A stretch of DNA of 32,670 nucleotides from positions 1 through 32,670 of the forward strand of contig NZ_CAAAIW010000029.1 of NCBI RefSeq assembly GCF_900640115.1, in the 5' to 3' direction. The position numbers and the translations under genes were made by a program. Positions 6,931 to 15,984 of the stretch are shown piece by piece. The DNA comes from Legionella yabuuchiae (GTDB lineage Bacteria > Pseudomonadota > Gammaproteobacteria > Legionellales > Legionellaceae). The notes below the pieces were generated by a model. It was given only the letters and a program-made list of their open reading frames with translations. It was not told where the DNA came from and did no database searches. Position 1 is the stretch's first letter. Every line of letters begins with the position of its first letter.

Positions 6931-9187
6931 GCGGCCGGTTCTCTTCACGCCAGTCTTTATCCCCTTGGCTTGGCAACTGCCCCACACTTGTACTGCGCTC
7001 CAGTCGTCTACCTTTAGTGTTCCAAAAACCATGGTTTTCCAGGCTGGCTCCTATCGAAGAAGAAGAATGGGTAGGTGACGGCGTGATTGGGGGCTCGGGC
7101 TCTTGAGTGATGGGTTGAAGGTGAATCTCTGGATCTGGCTCAGCATCCAATCCTGGTCTAGCCTCCGGCCCGATATTGACGGAATTGGCAGTAGCAGAAT
7201 CGTTGGCCGTGCTACTTGGTTCTTCACCTAACTTTGGTTTTCCAATCCCCCTGGCAAGCGCTCTTAAGGCTAGAACAACTGAAAAGATTACGGCACTTCC
7301 CGCTGCAAGACCTAACATGACTGGGGTTTCTTGATAGTGGCCTTGTTCATCTATTTCTTGCAATGGATTTAAAGTGAAATCTATCGATTTTTGACCTTTT
7401 GCTAAGCCTGAAAATAAGGAGCGTACAACTTCAAACCATTCCTGGAATTGGTATTGCGGGGAGGGGTTAACCTCCATGCTCTCATAAATCGCATTTTTAA
7501 CATGAGATGACTCGATTTGATTAATCTTATCGCGCGATTCTGCTTTGACTTCCTTTATTTTATTGACCAATATGTCAAGCGTGGCGCCATTTTCTGCTAA
7601 GCTTTCATCTTGTTCTCCTTGATCATGATAATTTTTATAAAGAGAAAAAGCGGTAAAGCCAATCAGGCAGGCTAAACCAGACAAAACGGCTGAAATGATA
7701 AGAACAGGCGGAAAAGCAGCCCCAATAATGGCGTATACTGTGGCCGTAGCGAATAAAACACTCGCAATGGCGCTATAGGCAGCCAACCCATGCCGCAAAC
7801 CAGCTAATGCGGCTGAAGCTATAGAGAGTTTTAATTGTTCGCTTAACGCATTGCGACGCTCAATAAACTCATCATGCTTCGCTTTAAATGCGGTTATTAT
7901 CGCTTCCTGTGCCTTAAATTCTTCTTGGGTGGCAACTGCGCCTGGCTCTGTATTACGAATCAAATTCAGCGCATCAGTGCATAACCCTTCTAACTCTTTA
8001 CCACAAATAGCAAACTGAAGCTTGGCCTGGCTTTGCTTTAGCTTTTCCTGGTAGGCATGCTCTTCATACATTCGCGTCACAATGCATGCCAAAGTAAAGA
8101 CCACACAAATAACCGCCATCGCCACAAAAACCTGAGGCACCATAACCGATAGGCCTAAAACCCCCATGTACAAATAAAGCCCATCGACAACCCCGCCGTA
8201 CAATTGTGAAGCTAAGCCTTTGTAGCGATTGGAGTTTAAAAACTGATTCTGCTCATCAAGAGTAGACTGGATTGTGGCATGTTTATGTGTGGTCGTCTCG
8301 GTAATGGCGCTTAATTCAACTTCAGATAAAGGCCTTGATGTAGGCTGAGGAGTAAGCTTTTCTTTAAGGGCTAAATATTGCTCTTGCGTTAGAGTAAGCT
8401 CAATGCATTGTCCAAACAACTTATTAATATAAAACAGCTTTGAGTCGCAAAAAATATAAGCCGCATTTTTCTTAATGGGTAGCTCGTTTATGGTTTTTTC
8501 ATTGGGCGGTTTGTCTATGGCTAACACTTCGCAACCTTCGGCTTCCCAACGCTCCAGCGCTTTAATGTTGCTTAGTATCGTATCATTGATGGCCATCATA
8601 GCTTTGCGCTTGTTAACCATCCGGCGATACCACAAGCGATTCAACACGGAAAGGCCACCAAGCAGAACCCCGACCGGGATAATCATAAAAGCTACATTTT
8701 GGCCTGATAATAAGCTTGCAGCGATCATGGTGCTGCGCACCCCTTTATAACCGTTTTTTAATCCTTTCATGGTATCGCGAACATACGGCCAAAGGATTGC
8801 GATGTAGCGTTTAAAGGCATTAGGATCATTATCTTTAAATGTATTCGCTAACAAGGAAAAAGCAATGATGGTAATCGCCTCGGTAGCGGCTATCAAAGCG
8901 CCACCAGGCGTACACATCCAGTCATGCATTAAATCAGAAGTCGAAGAATTACTATTCGCGCACAGCACATCAAAACCATACTTGATCATGCTGTATGAAA
9001 GACTCAATCCATCCAGCGCACCATACAAAGCATAGATATAGGCTTGTTCATGTAAAGATTTAGCGAATTTCTCGTGATATGAGAGGGTCTTCTTTTTTTT
9101 ATTTTTTTTTCTCACAACCCGGCTATCAAAGTTGGGAACATCCCTTTGAAGAGAATTTGATGTGTTATCAGGTTGCACATCAGCCAT
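6893..9187 (-). CDS. Large polytopic membrane protein with Pro/Ser/Thr-rich C-terminal tail, unknown function
   Basis: I do not recognise a named family. The 764-residue product has a polar N-terminus with a lysine cluster (VRKKNKKKKT, residues 25-34), hydrophobic segments near 97-115, 164-184, 325-370 (probably two), 455-516 (two or three) and 624-644, and predicted helical charged linkers between them (376-455, 520-570). The last ~115 residues (650-764) are low-complexity, rich in Pro, Glu, Ser and Thr. Three hydrophobic blocks begin with a similar pattern (LYGALDGLSLSY at 54-65, LYGGVVDGLYLY at 329-340, LAGLRHGLAAYS at 461-472), suggesting internal repetition. The architecture resembles Legionella effector-like or envelope proteins, but no catalytic motif is visible. 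The ATG at 9187 has a poor ribosome site. It overlaps the DUF4254 gene by 38 bp. Confidence 0.8.
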   Translation of the reverse strand: MADVQPDNTSNSLQRDVPNFDSRVVRKKNKKKKTLSYHEKFAKSLHEQAYIYALYGALDGLSLSYSMIKYGFDVLCANSNSSTSDLMHDWMCTPGGALIAATEAITIIAFSLLANTFKDNDPNAFKRYIAILWPYVRDTMKGLKNGYKGVRSTMIAASLLSGQNVAFMIIPVGVLLGGLSVLNRLWYRRMVNKRKAMMAINDTILSNIKALERWEAEGCEVLAIDKPPNEKTINELPIKKNAAYIFCDSKLFYINKLFGQCIELTLTQEQYLALKEKLTPQPTSRPLSEVELSAITETTTHKHATIQSTLDEQNQFLNSNRYKGLASQLYGGVVDGLYLYMGVLGLSVMVPQVFVAMAVICVVFTLACIVTRMYEEHAYQEKLKQSQAKLQFAICGKELEGLCTDALNLIRNTEPGAVATQEEFKAQEAIITAFKAKHDEFIERRNALSEQLKLSIASAALAGLRHGLAAYSAIASVLFATATVYAIIGAAFPPVLIISAVLSGLACLIGFTAFSLYKNYHDQGEQDESLAENGATLDILVNKIKEVKAESRDKINQIESSHVKNAIYESMEVNPSPQYQFQEWFEVVRSLFSGLAKGQKSIDFTLNPLQEIDEQGHYQETPVMLGLAAGSAVIFSVVLALRALARGIGKPKLGEEPSSTANDSATANSVNIGPEARPGLDAEPDPEIHLQPITQEPEPPITPSPTHSSSSIGASLENHGFWNTKGRRLERSTSVGQLPSQGDKDWREENRPLTPGPRTTLGLT

Positions 9188-9219
9188 GGTGTTCGCAGGT
9201 AGGGGCCAAGTTGCTGCAA

Positions 9220-9248
9220 ATTGTAACTTGTTAAGTCTTATATGGCAA
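9220..9248 (-). promoter_or_regulatory. Predicted promoter of the 764-residue membrane protein gene
   Basis: On the minus strand, TTGCCA (248-243 in the 9000s) and TACAAT (9225-9220) are separated by exactly 17 bp. Both match the sigma-70 consensus at five of six positions. The -10 lies about 33 bases before the start codon. Confidence 0.55.
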
Positions 9249-9423
9249 GTAAATTTTCAAAATGCATCAAAATGAACCAAAAAAGCTTTGGCCATCATTA
9301 AGTTTACCATAGATGTATTGAGAAAATAAAAAATAAAGTATAGTGGATCGTAAATCTCGGCTGTGCCAAATGCCCTAAAACCTGATACGATTAGTTATTT
9401 TTGTATCGTGTTTTGGAGGGTTA

Positions 9424-9951
9424 ATGCGCTTACTATTTTTTTTTCTTTTTAACTTATTAACCTTTGGATCTGCAATGGCTGATAATGATAAAATCGTTTA
9501 TGGCTATGTTGAAAAAGCGGTTTTAGTCGACCAAAACTTACTCATATCCACCAAATTAGATACCGGAGCAAAGTCCGCTTCCTTAAATGCGATCAACATC
9601 CGTGAAATCACCCAAGATGATAAAACTTATTTAAACTTTATCGTTCCCACCAAGGAAGGTGATCTCGAATTTACTGCGGAATACGTGGGAAATGTAAAGA
9701 TTAAAGTCCGGACTGGGGAAAAACAAGCCAACCCCTTGTTAAGAAGCACTCACAAACGTCCTCTGGTTCTTATGAAGATTCGGCTAGGAGAAAAAGAGCG
9801 ATTAATTCGCGTTAACTTAGCGAATCGTAAAAACTTCATTTATCCCTTATTATTGGGACGGGAAGCCATTGTCGCGTTTGATGGCATCGTAGATCCCAGT
9901 AAAACTTATACCGTAAAAACCAAAGCAGCAGCGGAAAAGAATAATGTCTAA
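9424..9951 (+). CDS. Retropepsin-like protein (PF05618-type, 'ATP-dependent zinc protease' family), exported
   Basis: This is a small aspartic-protease-fold protein of the family often labelled ATP-dependent zinc protease (Zn_protease). A signal peptide (LLFFFLFNLLTFGSAMA, residues 3-19) predicts a periplasmic location. The catalytic-type motif KLDTGAKSASL has its Asp at residue 46. The family's C-terminal block is clear: RPLVLMKIRLGEKERL, then NRKNFIYPLLLGRE. The 175-residue length is normal. GGAGGG precedes the ATG. The stop overlaps the next gene by 8 nt. This fold recurs with an inactive transglutaminase/7TM protein and an ATP-grasp ligase, exactly the order seen here, so a role in making or trimming a peptide-like modification is inferred. 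Substrate is unknown. Confidence 0.85.
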   Translation: MRLLFFFLFNLLTFGSAMADNDKIVYGYVEKAVLVDQNLLISTKLDTGAKSASLNAINIREITQDDKTYLNFIVPTKEGDLEFTAEYVGNVKIKVRTGEKQANPLLRSTHKRPLVLMKIRLGEKERLIRVNLANRKNFIYPLLLGREAIVAFDGIVDPSKTYTVKTKAAAEKNNV

Positions 9952-11464
9952 TAAGCGCCATTTATATGGATTGATTGTTATATTATTTGTAGTTGGCTTC
10001 GCAATTTTCCTTTATCGCTACGCGATATTGGGGGTTCCGTTAACCGAAACAGAGGATATCAACACGTGGACCGTGGAAGCGAATCTTAAATTTATTGCAG
10101 ATAAAAACGTTCCGGTAAAGGCCAGCTTCACCATACCCTACATGCCGCCTTACTACTCAATTTTGGACGAATACTTTGTTTCGCATAACTATGGGGTCAC
10201 CACAAATATTGTGGGTAATAATCGCGTATCTGTATGGTCGTTACGACGTGGCAGCGGCGTTCAATCTTTATATTATCGCGCCATTTTCCGCGCGACAGGC
10301 GTACCAGACACCCCCCTTTCAAAACCCCCCTTAGTAAAAGCACAACCTTTACCTGAGCACCAGAAGACTGCTGTGGAAACAATTACTAGCAATGCCCGTG
10401 AAACCTCTGCAGATATTCAAACGTTTGCTCAGAGCACGATTAAAGAACTGAATAAAAAAGAAGGAAATGTAAAACTCTTAACCGGCAATAAGTTTGATGA
10501 TGAAAGTCTAGTCTCAGCAGCTGTTATTATTTTAAATCAGGCTAGAATTTTCGCTATGCCTGTCAAAGGAATGTATTTAACCCAGCAGAGCAAGGCTGAA
10601 TTCAATACCATGCTCGTTGTCTACAATGAAAAAGAATGGGTCTACATCAATCCACGTACAGGCGCTGCGGGCTTACCGAAGTATTTTCTGATTTGGCAAT
10701 ATGGAGATAGGCCGGTTTTTGAAGTCAGCGGTGGAAAAAAAGTGCAAATGAATCTCACTGTTTCAGAAACACCGATTAATGCCTTAAATCTTGCAAAAGC
10801 TCGCGGCCTTCAGGTTGAATCTGAACTGCTGCGTTTTTCCTTATTGCAGTTACCAGTCAGCGCGCAAGAAACGTATAAAATCCTTTTAATGGTCCCCATT
10901 GGCGCTTTTATCATTTTAATTTTGCGTAATTTTATTGGCATGAGTACGTTTGGAACTTTTATGCCCGTTTTAATTGCCCTTGCATTTCGTGAAACCCATG
11001 TGGTTTGGGGGGTTACGCTGTTTACCCTAATTGTATCCTTTGGGTTATTAGCGCGATTCTACTTAAATCAGCTACGGTTGCTACTGGTACCCCGACTAAC
11101 TGCAATTTTGACCGTAGTGATCTTAATGATGATTGTTATCAGCGTATTAAGTCAAAATTTAGGCCTTGAATCTGGATTATCCGTGGCTTTATTCCCCATG
11201 GTCATTTTAACCATGACCATTGAACGTATGTGTATTACCTGGGATGAACGAGGAGCCTATGAAGCCATTAAGTCTGGAATTGGAAGCTTAATTGCCGCGG
11301 TGATTTGTTACTGGGCCATGAGTTACCCACCCTTACAATATTTAGTCTTTGCCTTCCCTGAGCTATTATTAATCTTATTGGCTTTTGTGCTTTGGTTTGG
11401 ACAATATCGCGGGTATCGATTGTTTGAGTTGCTTAGATTTAATGTACTGGCAAGTAAATTATAA
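9944..11464 (+). CDS. Inactive transglutaminase fused to seven transmembrane helices
   Basis: The 506-residue protein has an N-terminal membrane anchor (residues 8-26), a large periplasmic domain (about 35-300), then about seven hydrophobic helices (311-327, 336-348, 353-372, 384-403, 409-426, 444-460, 467-484). The core of the membrane part contains GTFMPVLIALAFRET, which I recognise as characteristic of the 7TM domain joined to inactive transglutaminase-like domains. The soluble domain keeps the transglutaminase-like NTMLVVYNEKEWVYINPRTG stretch but I see no Cys-His-Asp triad, consistent with loss of activity. The gene starts within the retropepsin gene and is followed 45 bp later by the ATP-grasp gene, an operon arrangement. 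It probably acts as a membrane sensor or scaffold for its neighbours (inference). Confidence 0.85.
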   Translation: MSNKRHLYGLIVILFVVGFAIFLYRYAILGVPLTETEDINTWTVEANLKFIADKNVPVKASFTIPYMPPYYSILDEYFVSHNYGVTTNIVGNNRVSVWSLRRGSGVQSLYYRAIFRATGVPDTPLSKPPLVKAQPLPEHQKTAVETITSNARETSADIQTFAQSTIKELNKKEGNVKLLTGNKFDDESLVSAAVIILNQARIFAMPVKGMYLTQQSKAEFNTMLVVYNEKEWVYINPRTGAAGLPKYFLIWQYGDRPVFEVSGGKKVQMNLTVSETPINALNLAKARGLQVESELLRFSLLQLPVSAQETYKILLMVPIGAFIILILRNFIGMSTFGTFMPVLIALAFRETHVVWGVTLFTLIVSFGLLARFYLNQLRLLLVPRLTAILTVVILMMIVISVLSQNLGLESGLSVALFPMVILTMTIERMCITWDERGAYEAIKSGIGSLIAAVICYWAMSYPPLQYLVFAFPELLLILLAFVLWFGQYRGYRLFELLRFNVLASKL

Positions 11465-11509
11465 GATCTCCTTACGACTCGATTGCATAAAACTCAAAGG
11501 TGATGCCTA

Positions 11510-12457
11510 ATGTTCGGTCATTATAAAAATTTATTAAAAAAGGGCGTATTAAGCATTAATCGCCGCAATAGTGATTTTGTGTTGCGTTATAACAAGCGAA
11601 AGCTCTATCCTTTGGTTGATAATAAATTAAAAACCAAGCAATTGGCGATTGAAGCCAATATTCCCACCCCGCCGTTGTATCAAATTATTGAACGTGAGCA
11701 CCAACTTAAAACGCTGGATAAGCGGTTAGAGACTTATTCTGATTTTGTGGTTAAGCCTGCACGTGGTGCTGGTGGTGACGGAATTTTGGTGATTATGGAT
11801 CGCGTCTTAGGTCGCTACCGCCAAATTAACGGCAAGTTAATGACCTCTCAGGAATTAAGCTATCATATTTCATGTATTTTATCCGGCGCCTACAGTTTGG
11901 GTGGTCATCCAGATGTCGCCTTTATTGAACACCGCGTGGTGGTCGATCCCGTTTTTGCACCTGTTAGCTATGAAGGTATTCCAGATATACGGGTTATAGT
12001 ATTACTAGGTTATCCCGCCGTTGCTATGTTGCGCTTGCCTACCCGCTTATCAGGCGGCAAGGCAAACTTACATCAAGGCGCCATTGGAACAGGCATTAAT
12101 CTTGCCACCGGAAAAACACTGGGCGGCGTGTTTCATAATGATGTCATTGATTATCATCCTGATACGCTCAATCCGATTGTCGATATTGAAGTTCCTCATT
12201 GGGATAAAATTTTAGAAATTGCCGCTAAGTCTTATGAATTAACCGGACTCGGATACCTTGGCGTCGACATTGTCTTAGATAAAGATCATGGTCCTTTGCT
12301 CTTAGAACTGAACGCAAGACCAGGACTTAATATTCAAATCGCTAATCGTGAAGGTGTATTACACCGGTATCATGCCATTGAGGCGCGCTTTGCTGAAAAA
12401 GGTAACGAGAGCGTAGAAGAGCGCATTACCTTTAGCAAAGAAGCCTTTGCTCGCTAA
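11510..12457 (+). CDS. Alpha-L-glutamate ligase-like ATP-grasp protein
   Basis: This cytoplasmic RimK-related ATP-grasp enzyme is predicted to form an amide bond between a carboxylate and an amino group. Visible motifs: GVLSINRRNSDFVLRYNKRK at the start (a signature of this subfamily), FVVKPARGAGGDGILVI (residues 79-95, ATP-binding lysine and glycine loop), SGGKANLHQGAIGTGI (181-196), and the metal-binding GPLLLELNARPGLNIQIANR (261-280). The length of 315 residues is usual. AAAGGTGA lies before the ATG. It is third in the triad with the retropepsin and the 7TM protein; the real substrate has not been deduced. Its stop codon faces that of the C1 peptidase with only two bases between. Confidence 0.88.
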   Translation: MFGHYKNLLKKGVLSINRRNSDFVLRYNKRKLYPLVDNKLKTKQLAIEANIPTPPLYQIIEREHQLKTLDKRLETYSDFVVKPARGAGGDGILVIMDRVLGRYRQINGKLMTSQELSYHISCILSGAYSLGGHPDVAFIEHRVVVDPVFAPVSYEGIPDIRVIVLLGYPAVAMLRLPTRLSGGKANLHQGAIGTGINLATGKTLGGVFHNDVIDYHPDTLNPIVDIEVPHWDKILEIAAKSYELTGLGYLGVDIVLDKDHGPLLLELNARPGLNIQIANREGVLHRYHAIEARFAEKGNESVEERITFSKEAFAR

Positions 12458-12459
12458 GG

Positions 12460-13542
12460 TTATGGAATCAGGCGACGTATGCGTTGCGCTTCCAATGTCA
12501 AGGTACGAAAGTAATCATACGTCATGTAAAAATCGCCTTGATTGCCTGCTTTAGCCCCCCAAGAATTTCGCAACGTCAACAAGCCTCGATATTGGCGTCC
12601 ATACTGATCTCGGGCAAGGGCTTCATCATCATAGCCAGTGATAATCATTTCGTGCCCGCCCGCATTATCCCAAGCATGGTTTGATTGTAAGTCATTTATG
12701 ATCTCAGGAGTTAACGTCCAAGTATCATTAGCGACTTGATGTTTCCCGACAGCACCAACCATACCGAGCTGAATATCAACCAGCAAAACACCAAACGTCA
12801 CCCGATCGCCTTCGCGCAATGAACGCTTGACTTGCTCTAGTGTAGTTGATGGGTCAATTTCTTTTGAAATGAACTGCCAAACATCAACTAAAGAAGACCA
12901 AGCAATCTGTTTTTCATACACCCCTTCGCTCAGATTATGGAATTCAAGCAAAGACATCTCGGTTGCTGGCTCCCCTTTCAGCCGCGGGTATTCAGTTTCT
13001 CCCCCACAACCATATTTGCGCTGATTTTCTTTACTGATAATGCCAAATTTATCCAGTTGGCTTAACACGACGGGTCCAAATGAACCTTGCCAACCACTAG
13101 GGCTATAAGCCACATTTTGTAAATGACGACCGAGCTGCAAGTGGCATAATTGACTGATGTAATCGCCTTGACCCAGTATGGCGTCAATGGCAGCTGTATT
13201 GGCGAACGTAGCGCAAGTTCCATGACTTCCTTGATCTAAAACCGGAACATTATTCATGCCCAGCTGAACACGTTGCATGCCATTTGCTGAAGCCATGAAT
13301 GTGTCGTTTCCTGGAGCCGTAAGCATGTTTGCTCGGTGCATAAACGATTGTTTGGCGTTATCCGATAGGGCTAATTTCAGAAGAGTCACTTCTCGAGGTG
13401 AGGTTGCTTTTAATGTTCGACTTAAGCGATCTTGTTTGGTTAGTGGGATAGGCTGGTGGAGTTCGCCTACGATTGTAATCTCTTCAGCATGAGCTGAAAT
13501 GCTTAACCCTAACGCAATAAAAAACAACCAAACAAGTTTCAT
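12460..13542 (-). CDS. Papain-like (C1 family) cysteine peptidase, secreted
   Basis: This is a C1-type cysteine protease with an N-terminal signal peptide (LVWLFFIALGLSISAHA). Numbered from the chosen start, the oxyanion Gln104 and nucleophile Cys110 lie in DQGSHGTCATFANTAAID, His297 in GGHEMIITGYD and Asn326 in LRNSWG, a complete catalytic set. A region of about 80 residues between signal and catalytic domain may be a pro-segment. I chose ATG at 13542 because GGGAGA lies 8 nt upstream; a GTG at 13548 is too close to that site. Export through Sec, possibly onward by type II secretion, is inferred. A structurally studied Legionella pneumophila C1 peptidase (Lpg2622) is a likely relative, from memory. 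It is convergent with the ATP-grasp gene. Confidence 0.88.
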   Translation of the reverse strand: MKLVWLFFIALGLSISAHAEEITIVGELHQPIPLTKQDRLSRTLKATSPREVTLLKLALSDNAKQSFMHRANMLTAPGNDTFMASANGMQRVQLGMNNVPVLDQGSHGTCATFANTAAIDAILGQGDYISQLCHLQLGRHLQNVAYSPSGWQGSFGPVVLSQLDKFGIISKENQRKYGCGGETEYPRLKGEPATEMSLLEFHNLSEGVYEKQIAWSSLVDVWQFISKEIDPSTTLEQVKRSLREGDRVTFGVLLVDIQLGMVGAVGKHQVANDTWTLTPEIINDLQSNHAWDNAGGHEMIITGYDDEALARDQYGRQYRGLLTLRNSWGAKAGNQGDFYMTYDYFRTLTLEAQRIRRLIP

Positions 13543-13615
13543 AAACACTTCTCCCGAGATACTAGGTCAGTTTCAGAGTTTACGAACTATATCACAATGA
13601 TCTTAATTTGGACAC

Positions 13616-14782
13616 TTAAAATTTATTACCGCCAGCCTGATTAATAAAAAATCTTTTTGCCGCCGGCAATTGATTACACAGTTTCAAACCAACGCCTCGA
13701 GCCATAGCGATAGGCGGGAGCGAATTAGCGAATAATGTCTTTAAACCTTCCATCATCCCAATTATTTTCCAAACTTCATATTTGCGTGCGCGTTGATATT
13801 CGCGCAAATAGCGGCCAGATAAACAGGGAGATTTTGCTTTATCCATAATCCCTAACCAGCTCGCCACATCTTCAAGGCCAAGGTTTAACCCTAATCCGGC
13901 TAAAGGATGAATGGTATGCGCCGCATCGCCCATTAACATCCATCGCGTGCCTTGGTATTGGTTGGCATGGCGCATCACTAAAGGGAATTGATGCCGCTTA
14001 TCCACAAGGGCGCAAGCACCAAGTTTTGCCGCAAATGCTTTGGTGAGTTCTTGATTAAATGTATCTGCTTCTACGGTCAACAAATGTTCTGCACGTTCTG
14101 GAGTCGTAGACCAAACAATTGAACAAGCATGCGGGTCTTTTAATGGTAAAAATGCCAAGGGCCCATCGGCATTAAACACTTGATAGGCGGTTGCTTTATG
14201 AGGATGCTCAACCGTAACCGTCGCTACTATTGCATGTTGATGATAAGGCCAGGTGGTCAACGTTACTCCAAGTTTATCTCGTGTTTTAGACAGTCCACCA
14301 TCTGAAACTATTAATAGCTTAGCCAAATAATGTCCTTCTTCACAGGTGATTCGCACCTCTTGGTCAAGCTGTTGTAAAGAAGAAACCTTACTATTAGGAA
14401 TCAGCGTAATCCCTGTGGCAATTGCTCGCTGCAATAGGGCTTTTTTAATAGGATCCTCAGCAATAATATTGCCTAAGCGTTCTTCACCAATCATTCGAGC
14501 ATCAAAATCAATAAAAGCTCCATTTTGCGCATCCCAAATATGCATATGACGATAAGGCGAGATGTCCTGCTCAGAAACCTCAGACCATACCCCAAGCGCC
14601 TCAAATAACGCTCTGGAAGATTGATTTACGGCATATACGCGAGCGCTTTTCTGGATTAAATCTAATGACAAGGACTGAGCATCGATCACAGCCACAGAAT
14701 AGTGACGTTGCGCCATGCCAATCGCGGCTGACAATCCAACAACACCGCCTCCCACCACAATCACGTCAAATTGATAGCTCAT
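13616..14782 (-). CDS. ubiI: FAD-dependent ubiquinone-biosynthesis hydroxylase, UbiI/VisC type
   Basis: This flavin monooxygenase of the UbiH/UbiF/UbiI group hydroxylates the benzoquinone ring during ubiquinone synthesis, at the membrane-associated Ubi complex. The FAD dinucleotide fold is at the start (VIVVGGGVVGLSAAIG, residues 8-22), the middle motif is SDGGLSKTRDKLG (160-172), and the second FAD motif is GDAAHTIHPLAGLGLNLG (285-302). Length 388. It overlaps ubiH by four bases (ATGA). The position after ubiH, in the order ygfB-pepP-ubiH-ubiI, is that of E. coli ubiI. UbiF or a broad-specificity homologue cannot be excluded from sequence alone. Confidence 0.87.
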   Translation of the reverse strand: MSYQFDVIVVGGGVVGLSAAIGMAQRHYSVAVIDAQSLSLDLIQKSARVYAVNQSSRALFEALGVWSEVSEQDISPYRHMHIWDAQNGAFIDFDARMIGEERLGNIIAEDPIKKALLQRAIATGITLIPNSKVSSLQQLDQEVRITCEEGHYLAKLLIVSDGGLSKTRDKLGVTLTTWPYHQHAIVATVTVEHPHKATAYQVFNADGPLAFLPLKDPHACSIVWSTTPERAEHLLTVEADTFNQELTKAFAAKLGACALVDKRHQFPLVMRHANQYQGTRWMLMGDAAHTIHPLAGLGLNLGLEDVASWLGIMDKAKSPCLSGRYLREYQRARKYEVWKIIGMMEGLKTLFANSLPPIAMARGVGLKLCNQLPAAKRFFINQAGGNKF

Positions 14783-15984
14783 AAGGATTCCTGCTCAAGT
14801 AAAGGAATTTGACAAACCAAATCAGGAATCACGCCAGCAAGCCCACTGGCATAGCGCGATAGTAAGCGTTTTGCGCTAGGTAGATTATCCAGTAAAACCA
14901 GCCCCGCACTTCGCGCGTGCGATAATCCTGGCAGTGTTGAGGTAAACAGATCCACTAAACCATTGGTGAAGTACGTAATGGCTTTTTGATCATGCTGGCG
15001 ATATTGTTCATACGTAGTTAAAGCGCTAGTAGTAATGCCGTATTTAATGAGACATTGTGCCAATAAAGCCACGTCGCGCAGACCTAGATTAAATCCTTGT
15101 CCTGCAACAGGGTGCAAGGTATGAGCGGCATTTCCAATAAACACTGTAAAGCCAGACACTTGCTGTTTCATAATCACTTGCTTTAGGGGATAAAGTCCGC
15201 GGCGACCAACTTTTGTAAATCGCCCAAGGCGATAACCAAACTCTTGATGCAGTCGACGAATAAACGCTTGATCGCTTAGATTAAGCATACGTTCTGCTTC
15301 ATTAGAAGACAAAGACCATATCAAAGAGGAACGATTCTGAGACATCGGCAGTAAGGCTAAAGGGCCTGACGCAGTAAATCGCTCAAAAGCCTGTTCATGG
15401 TGCGATCGAGCCAAGCCAATATTCGCCACCACCGCTGACTGATGATAATGTTTAACCTCAGGTTTTAATCCTAATTGCTTGCGCACGAACGAGTCTGCTC
15501 CATCAGCCGCTACAATTAGTTTCGCCTTAATCGTAGAAGTCTTGCCACTGGAATCTTTAATCGTCGCTTGATTATCCACCTCATCAAGCGCAGTTAACGA
15601 AGCTGGTGCGAGCAGTTGATGCGAATCAATTAAAGGTTGGATTGCGCGATAAAGATCTTGCATTTCAACCACAAATCCGAGTGGTAGCTTATTCTTACTG
15701 GTTAATCGAGTTGCACCAAAGCGTTTTTGTTCAGACACATGAATCGTCTGTATTGCTGTGGCTTTGGTCGAAAGCGAAGGCCATACGCCTAACATTGATA
15801 AAATTCGCACGCTCGCAGAAGACAAGGCGATGCTTCGTGCGTCAAAATCAGCCTGTACTTTAATATCAAATGAATTGGCATCGACCAACAAGGCACGATA
15901 ACCTGAATCCTTTAAAGCCAACAACAATAAGGCTCCAGTCAAGCCACCGCCAATAATTAATACGTCAACCGATTGCTTAGCCAC
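14779..15984 (-). CDS. ubiH: 2-octaprenyl-6-methoxyphenol hydroxylase UbiH
   Basis: This FAD monooxygenase catalyses a ring hydroxylation in ubiquinone synthesis. Motifs: VDVLIIGGGLTGALLLLAL near the N-terminus, VAADGADSFVRKQLG in the middle, and GNAAHTLHPVAGQGFNLGLR, in which the Gly-Asn replacing the usual Gly-Asp is a known mark of UbiH. I prefer the GTG at 15984 (overlapping pepP by 8 nt, GAGG 9 bases upstream) giving 401 residues; an ATG at 16014 would add a polar tail without a ribosome site. Neighbours pepP and ubiI are the usual ones. Gene function is well supported, the start less so. Confidence 0.9.
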   Translation of the reverse strand: MAKQSVDVLIIGGGLTGALLLLALKDSGYRALLVDANSFDIKVQADFDARSIALSSASVRILSMLGVWPSLSTKATAIQTIHVSEQKRFGATRLTSKNKLPLGFVVEMQDLYRAIQPLIDSHQLLAPASLTALDEVDNQATIKDSSGKTSTIKAKLIVAADGADSFVRKQLGLKPEVKHYHQSAVVANIGLARSHHEQAFERFTASGPLALLPMSQNRSSLIWSLSSNEAERMLNLSDQAFIRRLHQEFGYRLGRFTKVGRRGLYPLKQVIMKQQVSGFTVFIGNAAHTLHPVAGQGFNLGLRDVALLAQCLIKYGITTSALTTYEQYRQHDQKAITYFTNGLVDLFTSTLPGLSHARSAGLVLLDNLPSAKRLLSRYASGLAGVIPDLVCQIPLLEQESL

